DNA from: Flectonema sp. DT1601
Taxonomy: Eukaryota > Euglenozoa > Diplonemea > Diplonemida > Diplonemidae
Direction: 5' to 3'
Assembly: GCA_964019425.1 (NCBI GenBank)
Contig: OZ025795.1
Span: 1,182,001-1,246,000 of the forward strand
DNA: 64,000 bases
In this document: piece by piece, positions 1 through 10,835 of the stretch
How positions within the stretch are numbered: position 1 is the first letter of the stretch
Layout of the letters: the number at the start of each line of letters is the position of its first letter
Made by a program: the position numbers and the translations under genes
The notes under the pieces: model-generated
What the model saw: only the letters and a program-made list of their open reading frames with translations
The model's database searches: none
Told to the model about the DNA's origin: nothing

Positions 1-1479
1 AGCTCCTTAAAAGCTGCTAAGTGTTTCTGCTAAGTGTTTCTCACTTAGAATTTTATTGTTATGTTCGTTTTCTATCCCCTCTTCTATCCCTTTTGTTCAA
101 AAAAAGCGATGAGAAATTTCTCTCATTCATGCTAAGATGCACTCTGAACTTTGATTTTTTGATCTGAGTGTGAGGGAATGACCTGTTAGTGCATTGGGCA
201 TAAGCTGGGCTGCAGTTTAGATGTCTTAGGTGTTAATAAGGGGTTCCTCTTAGCATTTTTCTTTGTTCCCACCTTATGATTTTCTTGAAGAAAAAAAATA
301 GAAGTCATAATGGTGCTTCCCTCTGGAAGGGTTGTAAGCCATGGTGTCCACCGACAGGAGCGCTACCAACTTCAGCGCCTCCTGCTGCTCAGTCATACCA
401 ACAACTCCAACCGACTCCACCGAGGTTATTTGTAGTGTCAAATGTGAGTTTTGAGGAAGTTGGGAGCGGCATAGGGGCAGTGAACTTTTGATTCAGGCCC
501 TCCACCGCACACGCGATGCGCCGGTCCAAAGTCCGGAACCTCACCACAAGCGATGGTCAGGAAGGGTGATGGGTCACTGGGCACAAGCGATGCATTTAGT
601 AGTCAAAGTGACATGTATGGCAAACTGAACAGGTTTGACATCGCACAGCACACCAGCACCAATGGTACCATCTGGATATCACTCACTTTTTTCACTAGAA
701 TTCACACATTTTCACACATTTTCACAGGATTTCACTCAGAAAACAGCAAAAAATTAAGTGAAAAATCGTGAATTTTCGTGTAGCAAAGTGAAAAATCGTG
801 AACATCTCCACCCTGCCAATCGCCTCAATCCAGTCGCAAAATGAACAAAGATAATCTCAAGGGTTCTCGTCCCTTGGCTCTCCCTGCGCTAGCATCACAA
901 GGGGGGTGACGCTAAACACCGATTTCGCACGCCGAAGGAAGGAAGGCAAATCCATACTCGCCAAGCAGGTGGGCGGTCATAAGAATTGCACACGGACGAA
1001 ATAGAGATCTTGCTGGGAATAATGGGAGACGTCGACCACCCTTGGTGAAGGAATTCCAGAGACATCAAGATGAAGAAGTACACCGTCCACTCAATCAAAA
1101 GAGGTGCGATCACTGTTGGAGATTATGGCATCGGAAGACGAGGCAAAGGGACAGAAATACTGATGAGCAGGCTGGTGTCGGACACAACACTCAGGTACGG
1201 TGGAAATCCAATCGATCCCTGGTTAGCCACTCAATAAAAGAACTGATCCTGAAAAAGGACTACCCCAGCGCGGTGAACCTATCTAAGATTAGGATAGGGT
1301 CACATGAATTTCCTTAGTATCTGTTCTGCCAGTTGTGCGTATTACTTTAAATTCTTTATTCAGGTACTGTACAGACAGGGAAAGCAAATTACTCCATCTT
1401 TTTTATAAATACAGTATAAATATGTTCAAACAGTCTCACACCACATATTTGCTTTCGCAGTACCAAATAGTTGAATAAA
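1..1479. other. 5' flank, partly GC-rich, no assigned gene
   Basis: Stretches at about 330-560 and 800-1300 are clearly richer in G+C than the intergenic DNA elsewhere in the window. They hold only short open frames in conflicting phases that I cannot assign. They could be remnants of a mobile element. At about 690-805 short motifs repeat: TTTTCACACA and AGTGAAAAATCGTGAA, the latter twice. The last ~100 bases look like the 5' flank of the next gene, with a pyrimidine-rich stretch ending in AG at 1459-1460. Confidence 0.4.
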
Positions 1480-2470
1480 ATGACTGATCGCATATCGTGT
1501 ATCGATTTTTTAAGACGCTTTTTGACGTTCTGCGTCGCATGCAGCTGTCTGGCGTGTTTTGTGGGATGCATCTTCTTGATAGACACAAGTGTAAAGGATG
1601 ATGATTCCGATGCAAATGAAAGGGAGAAAGGGTTTTCTGTTATGACATACATATTTTATATGATGATAAGTATGATTTTGTTTTTAGTGGAATGGGAACC
1701 ACTTTGGATGTTTAACTACGCTCTATTCCTGCACTACTGGCCAGGGAGAGGGGTCACTCAGATCTACCTTGGGACGCTTTTGCTTCATGCTGCAACTACC
1801 ATTGATAAAAAGCACGACGGCACTATGGGCCTGGAGGCTGACAAACTCAAAACCATAATTGAGATATTTGGCTGGTGCTTTGTTGGCTGCGGAGGGATTT
1901 ACCTGCTACTTGGCTTGTGTTGTTTACGAGGCGAAGACGATGTCGCCACTCGTCTTCGAGGCGACAACAAAGAAAAGGACGAGGAAGAAAAATACAAGCA
2001 GCGGCAGGATGTTGCTATGTCAGCGGGGGTATGTTAGTTTTTTAATGCGTCAGTTAGGGCTTCCCTAACTTAATAATAACAAACAGACTACCACTCAACA
2101 TCTCACAATGTTGCGGACTATGCAAAGCGCGGGTGTTCCTCATTTGGATCAGGCAATTGCGAATTTGGTAGAGACAGTTGAGAATCAGAAAGCCGAACCG
2201 AGAGGGGTGACCGGTTGGTTTAAAAAGAAATTTTCAAAAAAAGAAAATGGAACGAAGGAAGAAAGGCAAGATTTCAAAGCTGTCGTAACACATCCGCCGG
2301 AGGCAGAGCTCTCGACACATAAAAATGGATCGCCAGCACCTGGATTTTCAAGTCAACCTCCAATGGCACCTCCTCAAAGAACAGCCGATGACGATATTCA
2401 CAAACGTAGACAAGACGAAGATGATGCTCTGGAAAGAGAGTATATGAGACGCACAGCTCAAAATTACTAA
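1480..2470 (+). CDS. COPI-associated / TVP15-like four-TM membrane protein (2 exons)
   Basis: Joining 1480-2028 to 2087-2470 across a 58-nt intron gives 310 residues in one frame. The first exon has four hydrophobic segments, near residues 10-32, 50-70, 78-105 and 120-145. The motif YWPGRGVTQIYLGTLLL between segments 2 and 3 resembles the GRG-containing core of the COPI_assoc/TVP15 family of Golgi and endosomal membrane proteins. The second exon is a charged cytoplasmic tail with Lys-rich stretches. I chose the ATG at 1480, 19 nt after the TTTCGCAG acceptor-like site; an in-frame TTG lies three codons upstream. Without splicing the frame stops six bases after the donor, and the in-phase continuation supports the intron. 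The family call is by pattern only. Confidence 0.6.
2029..2086 (+). other. spliceosomal intron (58 nt, phase 0)
   Basis: The donor is GTATGT and the 3' end is AATAACAAACAG. Removal fuses two open frames in phase. A TAAC branch-like motif lies within 10 nt of the 3' splice site, as in the other introns of this window. Confidence 0.8.
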
Positions 2471-4087
2471 AACAAAAAAAAATAAAAAAACATTTTGTTA
2501 TCGGTGTGGAAAGTAATTAAAACTCTCTGAACTCACTCTTGGAAAATAAGAAACTTGATTGATGTCCCCTTCAATTTTATCCCCGAGCAAGTACTACAAG
2601 GTAATTGACAATACGAATCTTATTATACTCTCGGATCAGGTTACGGTTCGTCCATTTTGTATTGTACTCTTGTTCTTTACATACTTTACGTACTTCCTGA
2701 AACAACTACTTTAGGCATAAACAAAAAATGAAGAAATTTCATATGGATTCTTCTATTAATTTCTGTTCCTTTTCTCCTGTATTTGAAGAAATTATAGGGA
2801 AACCGTTTTGTGTTTATTTTGTTATTAGAAAATATCGCAAGGGGGGTAGGACTTTCATTTTCGCTGTTAGCTGGTACGTAAAGCGCTTTAATGACCCTAC
2901 TGAGAACTTTCCGTGTTCGTTGTGTGAAGGTACATCAACATTGTGCAGTTTAATGTTGACCAAACAAGGTAATAGTTTTTTTTTTTTTTTTTTTTTTTAA
3001 TGCGAAGGTTTTCAGTGAATTGCCAAAAATCCCTTTTTATTTATTTATTTATTTATTTTTCTTAAAATAATTGGGGCAACTTTTTCGATCCTATCCACTT
3101 CGAAAATATTTGTCTCGACTACATCTTTTGAATTTAAAACAAGACTTGCTGTCTTCTTGTGTAGTCAATTGTGATATTTGGTAGTTAGAGTCCGATTAAA
3201 TAGACAAATTAAACATCAACCATAGTCAACGTGCATTTTTTACGTTGCAATAATTTAGTACAATTTTATGTTATGTTTTGGCACCCGACTGAACTAATTT
3301 TTTATTTTTATTTTTTTTATATTCTTTTGAATCTTTTTTTTTTTATTTACCCGGAGAGTTAGATTCCCTTTTGGTTAAAAAAAAACGAAATAATTGCAAA
3401 ATGATTACAATTCTGAAAGAAGATATGTACTCTCTGAGCGTTTACATAACCGGTACACGGTTGCCTGTTGGTACGTTCTCTGATAACCAGAAGACAACCA
3501 ATTTATAAAGCGATCATAATTTTTTCACCCCCGTCGCTACTTCTACACCATAACTGATGATGAGAGAATAGAGGTAAAGAGGTATATGAATTACTGTCGA
3601 AACCTAAATAGTTACTTCAAAAGGCTGAGTTAAGCATCACCACAGTTCACTGTATTTTTTTAACACATTTGTTATATTATCGTTTATATGTTAATATGAT
3701 ACAATACAGTTGTATTTTAGAAATTTAAACATTCGACCCCCCCCGTCGCTTTTTTTTTGTTTTTTCCCCCTTTTCGGAGCAATAATCCGATGCACGTCGT
3801 TTTCTTTTTTTTGTTTGTTGATAAGGCAAAAAAAGTTTTTTTTTTTTGAAAGAAAACTATTATATATTCTAGCCGCATTTCGCAAGTGATTTATTAGCAG
3901 TCATTCTACACAGATCAATGTACACTTACTTTTTTGCTTAACAGTTTACCTCATCAGCATCTCCCAGCTGTGTTTTTACATCAGGCTGTAACATTAATCG
4001 CAAATAGGTATCTTAAGTAGACTAAATCATTACTGTTATTTATTTTTTTTAATTCATTGAAATTTCACTACAGATCCGTCTCTCAAA
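2471..4087. other. intergenic, homopolymer-rich
   Basis: AT-rich, with T/A runs and a short TTTA array near 3040. It contains one copy of dispersed repeat family 1 (separate entry). A pyrimidine-rich tract ends in CTACAG at 4068-4073, 14 nt before the next ATG. I see no gene. Confidence 0.6.
3539..3720 (+). repeat. dispersed intergenic repeat family 1, copy a
   Basis: The core starts at CTTCTACACCATAACTGATG and runs through AAAAGGCTGAGTTAAGCATC to ATGATACAATACAGTTGTAT. Related copies lie at 6090-6236 and 53521-53665, with a partial one at 52873-52950. TGATGATGA near the start and CTGA near the middle, flanked by complementary TAAC/GTTA, resemble C/D-box snoRNA boxes. The orientation is assumed from that. 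Confidence 0.65.
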
Positions 4088-4993
4088 ATGACAAAGAAAG
4101 GTCAAGCAGAACTGAAGGAAGAGTTCGCCTACAGTTCGACTGATGTATTTCAAATGCTGTTTGGAGATGAGATGTTTGTGAAGTTCCACTCTGTTGAGAA
4201 GAGAGAAGATGTTGAAATAACACAAACATGGAGACGGATACCAAAAGTTAAGACACAACAATATGAAAGAGAAGGTAAATACATATACGGAGAATCACGA
4301 GTTCTAAAACAAGGTTCTTCAACAGTCAGTGTTAGAGAAGTTGCTGAGAAAGATGTTGATGGAATATGGAGTATTAAAAGTTCATTTAGGAATTGTGGAG
4401 GTCCATTAGCAACATCGACTATTGTTGATGCTCTGTACGTAATAACACCATCGAAACTTAATAATTCTCATTGTACAGCAACTTGTACAATTGAGTATTC
4501 TTATGATCTCAGTTCGGTAAGTTGGATGTTAAGACCAGCTGTTGATATGGTAGTCAGCAGTGAGATGAAAGGAATCCCACGGAGGATGTTCTCCTTCGCA
4601 GCGAGTAACCCGTGTACTGGTAATGCTGCGGATGTTATTTTATACATTGATAGCTCATCTGGTTCTGTTAATCAAGTAGCTGATAATTGTGCTACTGATC
4701 CTACTGTTAGTGAAATTCAAACTCCTCCTGCAGCTCCTGAACCCGAATCAGAACATGTTGCGGTGAGTGTGTCACACAGCGCTGGCAGTCCGTCTTCTCG
4801 CCGTCTCTCAGTTTCAATAAAATCTCCCAGAAGTCGTTGCTCTGAAGAGCTACTCAATAATCCTGTAGCTACACAGCGAACGTTCTCTTCTATTTCTTCT
4901 TCAGTTTCAAAGAGAAGAGGGAAGTCGCTATTCCTTATTACCGTAATATTTGTTTTCTGGATGAGCGCAGCAATGGTTGGGTCTTCTGGTTAG
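4088..4993 (+). CDS. VASt/StART-like lipid-transfer domain protein, tail-anchored
   Basis: 301 residues. Residues ~8-165 resemble the VASt (StART-like) domain of the Lam/Ysp/GRAMD1 sterol-transfer proteins. The features are an opening segment with FQMLFGDE, a W-containing strand (ITQTWRR), the pattern REGKYIYGESRVL, and a closing YSYDLSSVSWMLRPAVD. A low-complexity Ser/Pro linker follows. A single C-terminal hydrophobic segment (residues ~276-296, SLFLITVIFVFWMSAAM) would anchor it in a membrane. No GRAM domain is visible, unlike yeast Lams. The likely role is lipid transfer or sensing at a membrane contact, by family analogy. The ATG lies 14 nt after an AG that ends a pyrimidine-rich tract. 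Confidence 0.5.
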   Translation: MTKKGQAELKEEFAYSSTDVFQMLFGDEMFVKFHSVEKREDVEITQTWRRIPKVKTQQYEREGKYIYGESRVLKQGSSTVSVREVAEKDVDGIWSIKSSFRNCGGPLATSTIVDALYVITPSKLNNSHCTATCTIEYSYDLSSVSWMLRPAVDMVVSSEMKGIPRRMFSFAASNPCTGNAADVILYIDSSSGSVNQVADNCATDPTVSEIQTPPAAPEPESEHVAVSVSHSAGSPSSRRLSVSIKSPRSRCSEELLNNPVATQRTFSSISSSVSKRRGKSLFLITVIFVFWMSAAMVGSSG

Positions 4994-6089
4994 GAGTTAA
5001 AGTTTCTGCCTCGCAGTGGGAACCACTCATCTATATAATCAAATTGTAACAAAAAAGTATAGTTGTTTCTTTATTTTAATCAATACTAGTCTTTGTACTC
5101 TGAGTTAAGAATTAATAATACAACATACACTAATGTCTCTGGCTTTTTCCCTACCTCGCTATGTCTATTACTTATTTGTTACACTTTTTTTAACCTTATT
5201 CATTTTCTTTAATTTGCTTTTTTTTATTTTTATAAACTCCTCTTTTTTTTTTGTGTTGGGATTATTTTAGCTTTTGATCGACTTTTTTCTGTAGTGGAAA
5301 TGTCGCTCCTATTTTTTGGAATTTAAAACGATTGTTGGTATTTATGTGTTACTGTGGGGGATCAGTGTTGAATTGAAATAATAGTTTAGATATTTAAAAA
5401 AACATGTTATAGAAGCAGTGGAAGATGTTTTATTTATTTTTTTTGTAGGTGAGTTGCTTTTCTGGCCACTTTTCTTCTTCTTCTTCTTCACGTAGGGATG
5501 CAACCTCCTTTGTTCTGTATTTTGCCTGATTTACGTCTGTAAACCTTCGCTAATGTTTAATAAATATTTTATTGTTAATGTACACATTTAAAGCATTGTA
5601 TGTTAATGACTGTAAGAAACTTATTGTGTCGATGATTTAGTGTTTCTGTTTTAGTTGCTTCTGGCCTCTTTCTTCGTTCTCTATCTTTAGTCTGAAGCTG
5701 ATGGTACCGCCTGGCCTCTTCCTCAGTTATATGTCTGTTTGCTCAATTCTGTAAAGATATTTATTGTGTCAGAATCCGTATTGATTTATTCAGCAGTCTC
5801 CGTTACTTCTAATTGGTGGCCATCGTTTTTCTAACTCGGTTACGACGTTTTTATCTGGAGAAAGAAAAAAAAAAAAAAAAGCGTCAACAATATTTAAGTG
5901 TCTTTTTTGTTTATTGCTATGCAATAGATTTTCGGTTTTAGGTTAATTTTTTTTTTTCCTCCCTTAAATGGACAACGTGTATATTGTTAACTAATTATCA
6001 CTATTTGTGCGAATTAATTACGTAGGTCAGGCCTGATACATACAAACCCCTGTGAGAAACTAATAGCTGACTTAATAGTTGGCTGGCTT

Positions 6090-6236
6090 GCTTCTACACC
6101 AAGACTGATGATGGTGATGATGAGAATAGTTACTTCGAAAGGCTAGACTGAGTGTCATCATAGTTCATTGTATCTGTAACAGATATGTTATATTATCGTT
6201 TTATGTGTTATGATACAATGCAGTTTGTATTTTATA
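6090..6236 (+). repeat. dispersed intergenic repeat family 1, copy b
   Basis: It matches copy a from CTTCTACACC through TTACTTCGAAAGGCT to GTTATGATACAATGCAGTTT. The TGATGATG box is expanded to TGATGATGGTGATGATGA, and CTGA is retained at 6148-6151. Confidence 0.65.
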
Positions 6237-6415
6237 AAATCAAACAAATTAACGCTGGGAACTGTTACTGCTTTTTTTTAAAATTCTTTTTTTATATTAT
6301 TTTTTTTTTATTTGAGTCGTTAAATCGGTGAATCAATACTTTAACTATTGCAATCGCTACTGTGTGATGTGAGAGTGCGATGTAATTTTATGTGTGAGGA
6401 GCACACCCAAGTCCG

Positions 6416-6449
<34 letters not shown>

Positions 6450-7517
6450 CATCTGTTTCTATTAATGAAAGCATTGTGTGTTCAATAATCCTCTTCCAAT
6501 TTGTTTTTGTCTTCCACCTTTCTTTTTTTCCCCTTCATTCTCTCTCTTTGGTTCCTTTCTTCCTTCTAGTTCTTTCTAAAAAAAAAAGAGAACCTTAACA
6601 AAAACAGTAATATATGAAATGCAAGTTTTTCCGATGCATTCTAAAACAGTTATTCTCTTCAAGGAGGGGGAAAAAAAACAAAACAAAAGAACAAAACAAA
6701 ACATTATCAATAATAAGGCTGTTCAATAGTTTTGTTCTCCATATCATTGTTGTTGTTTTCTTCAAGGACACTCTATCTCCTAGGCAGATAATCTGCTTTA
6801 GGAAGCAATTTTAGTGTTATGGGCGAACTTGTACAAGGTTATTGACATTAGCCAGTTCACAATTAGTGTTTTATCGTTATTTAGTCTTTCTTAGCCTGCC
6901 GCGAAAAAAAAAAAAACAAAAAAAAAAAAAAAAAACGAATTTCTATCAGGTCTGTTCTGTTTTTATTTTTTATTTTTGTTTATTACTTTTGCTTGAAAAT
7001 GAATTCTCCACCTGTCCCTCTTTGGATGGTGGAGAATCTTTCTTGCTTTGCTGTAGGCCCCCCCTTTTTTTTTTTTTTTTTTGGAGAAGAAGTATTTATC
7101 ATAACTGCTAGTGTTTAGTCAAAAAAAAAAAATTAAGGGTGGTGCCTGCCAGAACTTTCCTCGTCTATCGGAGATCATTTTATCAAGTTCTCTATGGGTA
7201 GTTGACTTTTTTTTTTTTTTTTTTTTTGACACGCGGAATTCATTGTACGGTCTGAATTTCCTCATCGAAGGTTTGTGGGCCCACAAGCGCACTGTTTAAT
7301 GTAAAAAAAGCATGGGGTGCTCAACTTGTAGTATGTGGCCCCAAAACTATTATATTCAACAAAGATACTTATACTAACATTGTTTTAGTTATGTACGCGT
7401 GTAATCTTTACTTTTTTTTAGCTAACTATTCTAAATAAAACTTTAATCTTCTGTCAATTTCTTCAGTTTGACCTTATTACTTATTTTTTATTTATTTATT
7501 TTTTTTTTTTTTTTTTT

Positions 7518-7581
7518 GAGTATTTTTAAAGTTTATATATTGTTTTTTCTACATTGTCAAAAACTATCACCTCCTATTTAT
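7518..7581. repeat. dispersed repeat family 3, copy a (abuts a T-run)
   Basis: GAGTATTTTTAAAGTTTAT, then TCTACATTGTCAAAAACTAT, then CACCTCCT. It is nearly identical to 21017-21078. Both copies directly follow a T-run of 16 or more bases. Confidence 0.7.
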
Positions 7582-8527
7582 TGTAAACAACAAAATAATT
7601 ATTATTTCTTAAGGGGTACGCTATTTTTCTCTTGCGTTGGTGTGTTTGTGTTTTTTTGATGACTCGGCGGCAACTCGTCGAGTCATCTCCCTGGTAGTGT
7701 GCACCACTTCGGTACCACTTACCATTGTTCATAAAAACACTGTAGCAACTCAATAGGGAGTTCATGGCAGTCACCGAAGGGAAAAAAAAAAAAAAAAAAA
7801 AAATCCTAACACATCGTCACAAATGGTTTGTTTGTAATCACGTAAAAAACCTTCGATAAATTCATCATGTGAATTTCTTATTATGTCAAGAGTGTATTAT
7901 GGTTATTATAACAACGTTACGCTTAGTGTCCTTTCTTTATGAGGTCTGACATCAATAATTTATTTTTTCCCGAAAATTAATACTTCTTTCCATGGAACAC
8001 AATTTCCTAATCTGAGAATGGGAGGTTCGTTTTCTTCAAACAATTAACAAAAAAAAAAAAAAAACAAAACAAAAATAATAATAGAAAAAGAAACACGTTT
8101 CTGAGACTTCATAAAAGTCTCTAAACTGTAGTTGTTAGTACTGTAACAAAGTTCTTTTTCATTATTATTGGAAAAAAATCATCAAAATTGTACATAAAAT
8201 ATTAAATAAAACTATGTTTTACTAAAAAATATCTGTGTTACTACAACACGATCTGACATATATCAACAGAGTACCTGTTAGCCTTATCGCTCTCCTCGAT
8301 TCATGTTCGCGGAATATTGCGTTTTTTTTTTTTTTTTTTTTTTTTTTCCCCCAGCCCCTGAATTTACTATTCAAAATAAAGAAAAAAAAAACTTGTGAAA
8401 TTGCGAATAGTGTTTGCACACTGTTGGGCTACAAAAAAAGTACGGTTTTAAAAAAAAAAATAAAAAAAAAATTCGTTGAATTCGAAACTTGAAAGAAAAA
8501 AAAAAAAAAAAAGGGAAAAGTCAGTTC

Positions 8528-9538
8528 ATGTTTTTTATATTCAAATTAGGTTTTTGTTCTGAAGCAAAATATTTTATTTATCTATTTCAAAAAGGACCAT
8601 TTCAGGGAGGGGGTCGGTTTAACCGAATAGTGGCGAACCCGCAGGGTGGAGGAGGAGAGACTGGTAGGTCATACATTGTACCAAACAATAGCACCGTAGC
8701 TGAAGCTCACGAAGTAAGTATTGAATTGGAAGAAGGCGATAACGCAAAAGGAATTGAAGGTTATCAAAAGTACGTATCTGGCTTTCAACAAGCAGCTAGA
8801 CTTTATTCAGAAAGCTTAAACGAATCAGCAGTAAAAGACTGCAGATATCGAGGAATAAACGGTGAGTGCACTCTTGTAGAAGACACAATCAGATTGTTGT
8901 ACGAATTCCACGACGGCAGAGCAAAAGGATACGAAAAAGCCCTCGCACTTTATACAAAAATGGAATCAAATAAACTCCTCGCTGATCCTCTACTACAGAG
9001 CATGACGTCTTCTGTGAGATCATCGTGGATGCAGTTTTGGAGTGAAGTTGAGGAGGTGTTTAAAGAAGTGCTTTCAGAGAATTCGGAAGCAGCGATTCCA
9101 AGACAAGCAATTGAAGAACTTCTCGTAAAATTATCATCTCTTCATAGAACTGCTCTCGAGAGTACCGACACGATAGCGTTAGAAGCTGCTCAATTGAAAT
9201 CTCCTCCCGTTGATGATCAACAAGAGAAGAAGCAACACCTTCAACACATTCATCACCAACAGACTGAACGAATTCATCAGTTGGAAGCAGAACTCGCTGT
9301 TCTAAAAAAACAAGCAGCCTCTGACAGCTCAACTATAAGAAAATACTCACAGAAATGGAGTGAACTCAAAAGAAAACATGCGAGTAGCAACAACAGTAGC
9401 AGCAGTCACAGTGATGTTAAGGACACCAATGAAACACAAAGTACCCACAGCAGTAAATCGAAGACTACCAACAAGAGCTCAGTTAGTAAATCAACTGACA
9501 GCACAACTTCCATTCAGAGTCTTCGGAGTACGAAATGA
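8528..9538 (+). CDS. uncharacterised coiled-coil protein with Ser/Thr-rich tail
   Basis: 336 residues if read from the ATG at 8528. I recognise no family. From residue ~27 the sequence is convincing coding: a Gly-rich patch (GGGRF), then an all-helical region (residues ~65-190). A coiled coil with a Gln/His-rich heptad stretch (KKQHLQHIHHQQ) follows, then a Ser/Thr/Lys-rich C-terminus. The first ~26 residues are hydrophobic and AT-driven (MFFIFKLGFCSEAK) and may not be coding. CATTTCAG at 8597-8604 could be the acceptor of an intron whose first exon I cannot place. The start is therefore uncertain, while the body of the gene is well supported. Confidence 0.65.
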   Translation: MFFIFKLGFCSEAKYFIYLFQKGPFQGGGRFNRIVANPQGGGGETGRSYIVPNNSTVAEAHEVSIELEEGDNAKGIEGYQKYVSGFQQAARLYSESLNESAVKDCRYRGINGECTLVEDTIRLLYEFHDGRAKGYEKALALYTKMESNKLLADPLLQSMTSSVRSSWMQFWSEVEEVFKEVLSENSEAAIPRQAIEELLVKLSSLHRTALESTDTIALEAAQLKSPPVDDQQEKKQHLQHIHHQQTERIHQLEAELAVLKKQAASDSSTIRKYSQKWSELKRKHASSNNSSSSHSDVKDTNETQSTHSSKSKTTNKSSVSKSTDSTTSIQSLRSTK

Positions 9539-10034
9539 TTGCGCTCGTGTAACTACAATGCAACTTGGCTATTTTCCTGCAGCAGTTTTTGTTGAACCAA
9601 AAAAAAAAAAAAAAAAGATGACTGAAAGATAGTTAGCAAAGCCACACCTTGTGCAGTAACCACTGGTTGTTGTTTTCTTTTTCCTGTGCCTAGCCTGTTT
9701 GGCTATTGAAATCTAGCCTTCTCACAGCCTTTTTTCTTTTGTTCAATAATTAAGTCTTTTTTTATTCGGTCCTTTAATTGTTTAACCCGTTAGTTGAGGA
9801 ATACAAATGATTTCTTTTCCCCTTGCGTGTCAAGGCAACAAGAATATGCATTTAGTCAAATCAGCACTCATTTTCTTTCGCACCCATTTCAGTAGTCGGT
9901 AATTTATGGATGTCGTTTTTTCTGGACTTCTTTCTAAAAATAGAAACGAGGCCCCCTTTTTTTTTTCTTCTTTCCCCGACTTGAAACTTTATCTTTGATA
10001 GATCGAAATTAAAAAAAAAAAAAAAAAGAAAAAA
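9539..10034. other. intergenic
   Basis: AT-rich, with an A-run at 9600-9616 and a longer one just before the next ATG. I see no gene or repeat that I can support. Confidence 0.6.
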
Positions 10035-10835
10035 ATGTCGAAGAACACCGCGAATCAAAAAGGAATTAATCACATACATTCATATGTGAGTTATGAAGGT
10101 GCTGGGTATGACTATTCTCATGGTAGGGGAGCTCTCTCAGCGAAGGCTGAAGAAAATAGGGCTGTCGCTGGTAGTGAAGGTTGGGAACATAAAATAATCG
10201 TGATAGGAAAAGCAGGAGTTGGAAAGACAAGTCTATTAACAAGAGTTGTAAAGGGAGGCTTTAGTGAAAATTATAAAGCCAGTGTCGGTGTTGACTTTGA
10301 GTTCTTACAATATTCAGTTTTTGGAATTCCCTGTACTCTTAACTGTTGGGACACAGCAGGTGAAGAACGTTACCAATCAGTCTTTAAAAGGTTTTACACT
10401 GGAGCAGTAGCAGCAATACTCGTTTTTGACATCAACTGTGAGAATAGTTTTGAGGACTTGCAAACAAAATGGCTTCCTGCTGTTAGAGAAGCTGTCAACC
10501 CGGATACTCCAATCCTTCTTATTGCAAATAAATGTGATCTCATTCACTACGTTGATGAGTCAAAAATTATCAGTTTTGCAAAAGAACAAAAACTGGAATA
10601 CTACAAGTGCTCAGTTCTCGATGACTGTATCCTGGGCGTCGCTAGTAGAAATCGAGTTCCCTGCAGCTATCTGTTCGAAAGGTTGGCAGTCATTGTAACT
10701 GAGAATCGTCTTGAAACGGCTTCTGAAACTATTAAAGAAACATCTGATAGTCGGACAGTATCTTTAAATAGTAAAGGTAAAGGAAATAAAACAGCATCGA
10801 CAGGAAGGTTTAATAAGCCTTCTTGCTGCAAATAA
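10035..10835 (+). CDS. Rab-family GTPase, Rab34/36-like
   Basis: 266 residues with an N-terminal extension of ~50. The P-loop is GKAGVGKTS (from residue 58), switch II is WDTAGEER (from 105), and the base motif is NKCD (from 165). The stretch ENYKASVGVDFEFLQYSVFG is close to the Rab34/36 signature, in which NYKATIGVDFE is followed by an LGIPF-like strand. The C-terminus SCCK carries a double cysteine fit for geranylgeranylation. A Ser/Thr/Lys-rich hypervariable tail precedes it. Expected role: membrane traffic (Golgi/lysosome or ciliary membrane in animals). G5 reads CSV rather than SAK, a mild divergence. The family is certain; the subfamily is an inference. Confidence 0.9.
   Translation: MSKNTANQKGINHIHSYVSYEGAGYDYSHGRGALSAKAEENRAVAGSEGWEHKIIVIGKAGVGKTSLLTRVVKGGFSENYKASVGVDFEFLQYSVFGIPCTLNCWDTAGEERYQSVFKRFYTGAVAAILVFDINCENSFEDLQTKWLPAVREAVNPDTPILLIANKCDLIHYVDESKIISFAKEQKLEYYKCSVLDDCILGVASRNRVPCSYLFERLAVIVTENRLETASETIKETSDSRTVSLNSKGKGNKTASTGRFNKPSCCK

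Larger units (their letters stand above)
4994..8527. other. long intergenic region with repeats
   Basis: About 3.5 kb, AT-rich, with many A and T runs, including about 30 A at 6416-6446. It has copies of dispersed families 1 (6090-6236) and 3 (7518-7581). A phrase like CTGGCCTCTTTCTTCGTTCT recurs in varied form near 5665 and 5714. Short open frames here are poly-Phe/Lys artefacts of the homopolymers, and I see no credible gene. Confidence 0.6.

Noticed and set aside
1042-1317. Frame MVKEFQRHQDEEVHRP... and an overlapping MKKYTVHSIKRGAITVGDYG... in another phase
   Set aside because: Both are short, they conflict with each other and neither is recognised. Possibly an eroded mobile-element relic.
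7468-7659. Many poly-Phe and poly-Lys small frames in intergenic DNA, here and elsewhere
   Set aside because: They are translations of T- and A-runs with no conserved sequence or start context.
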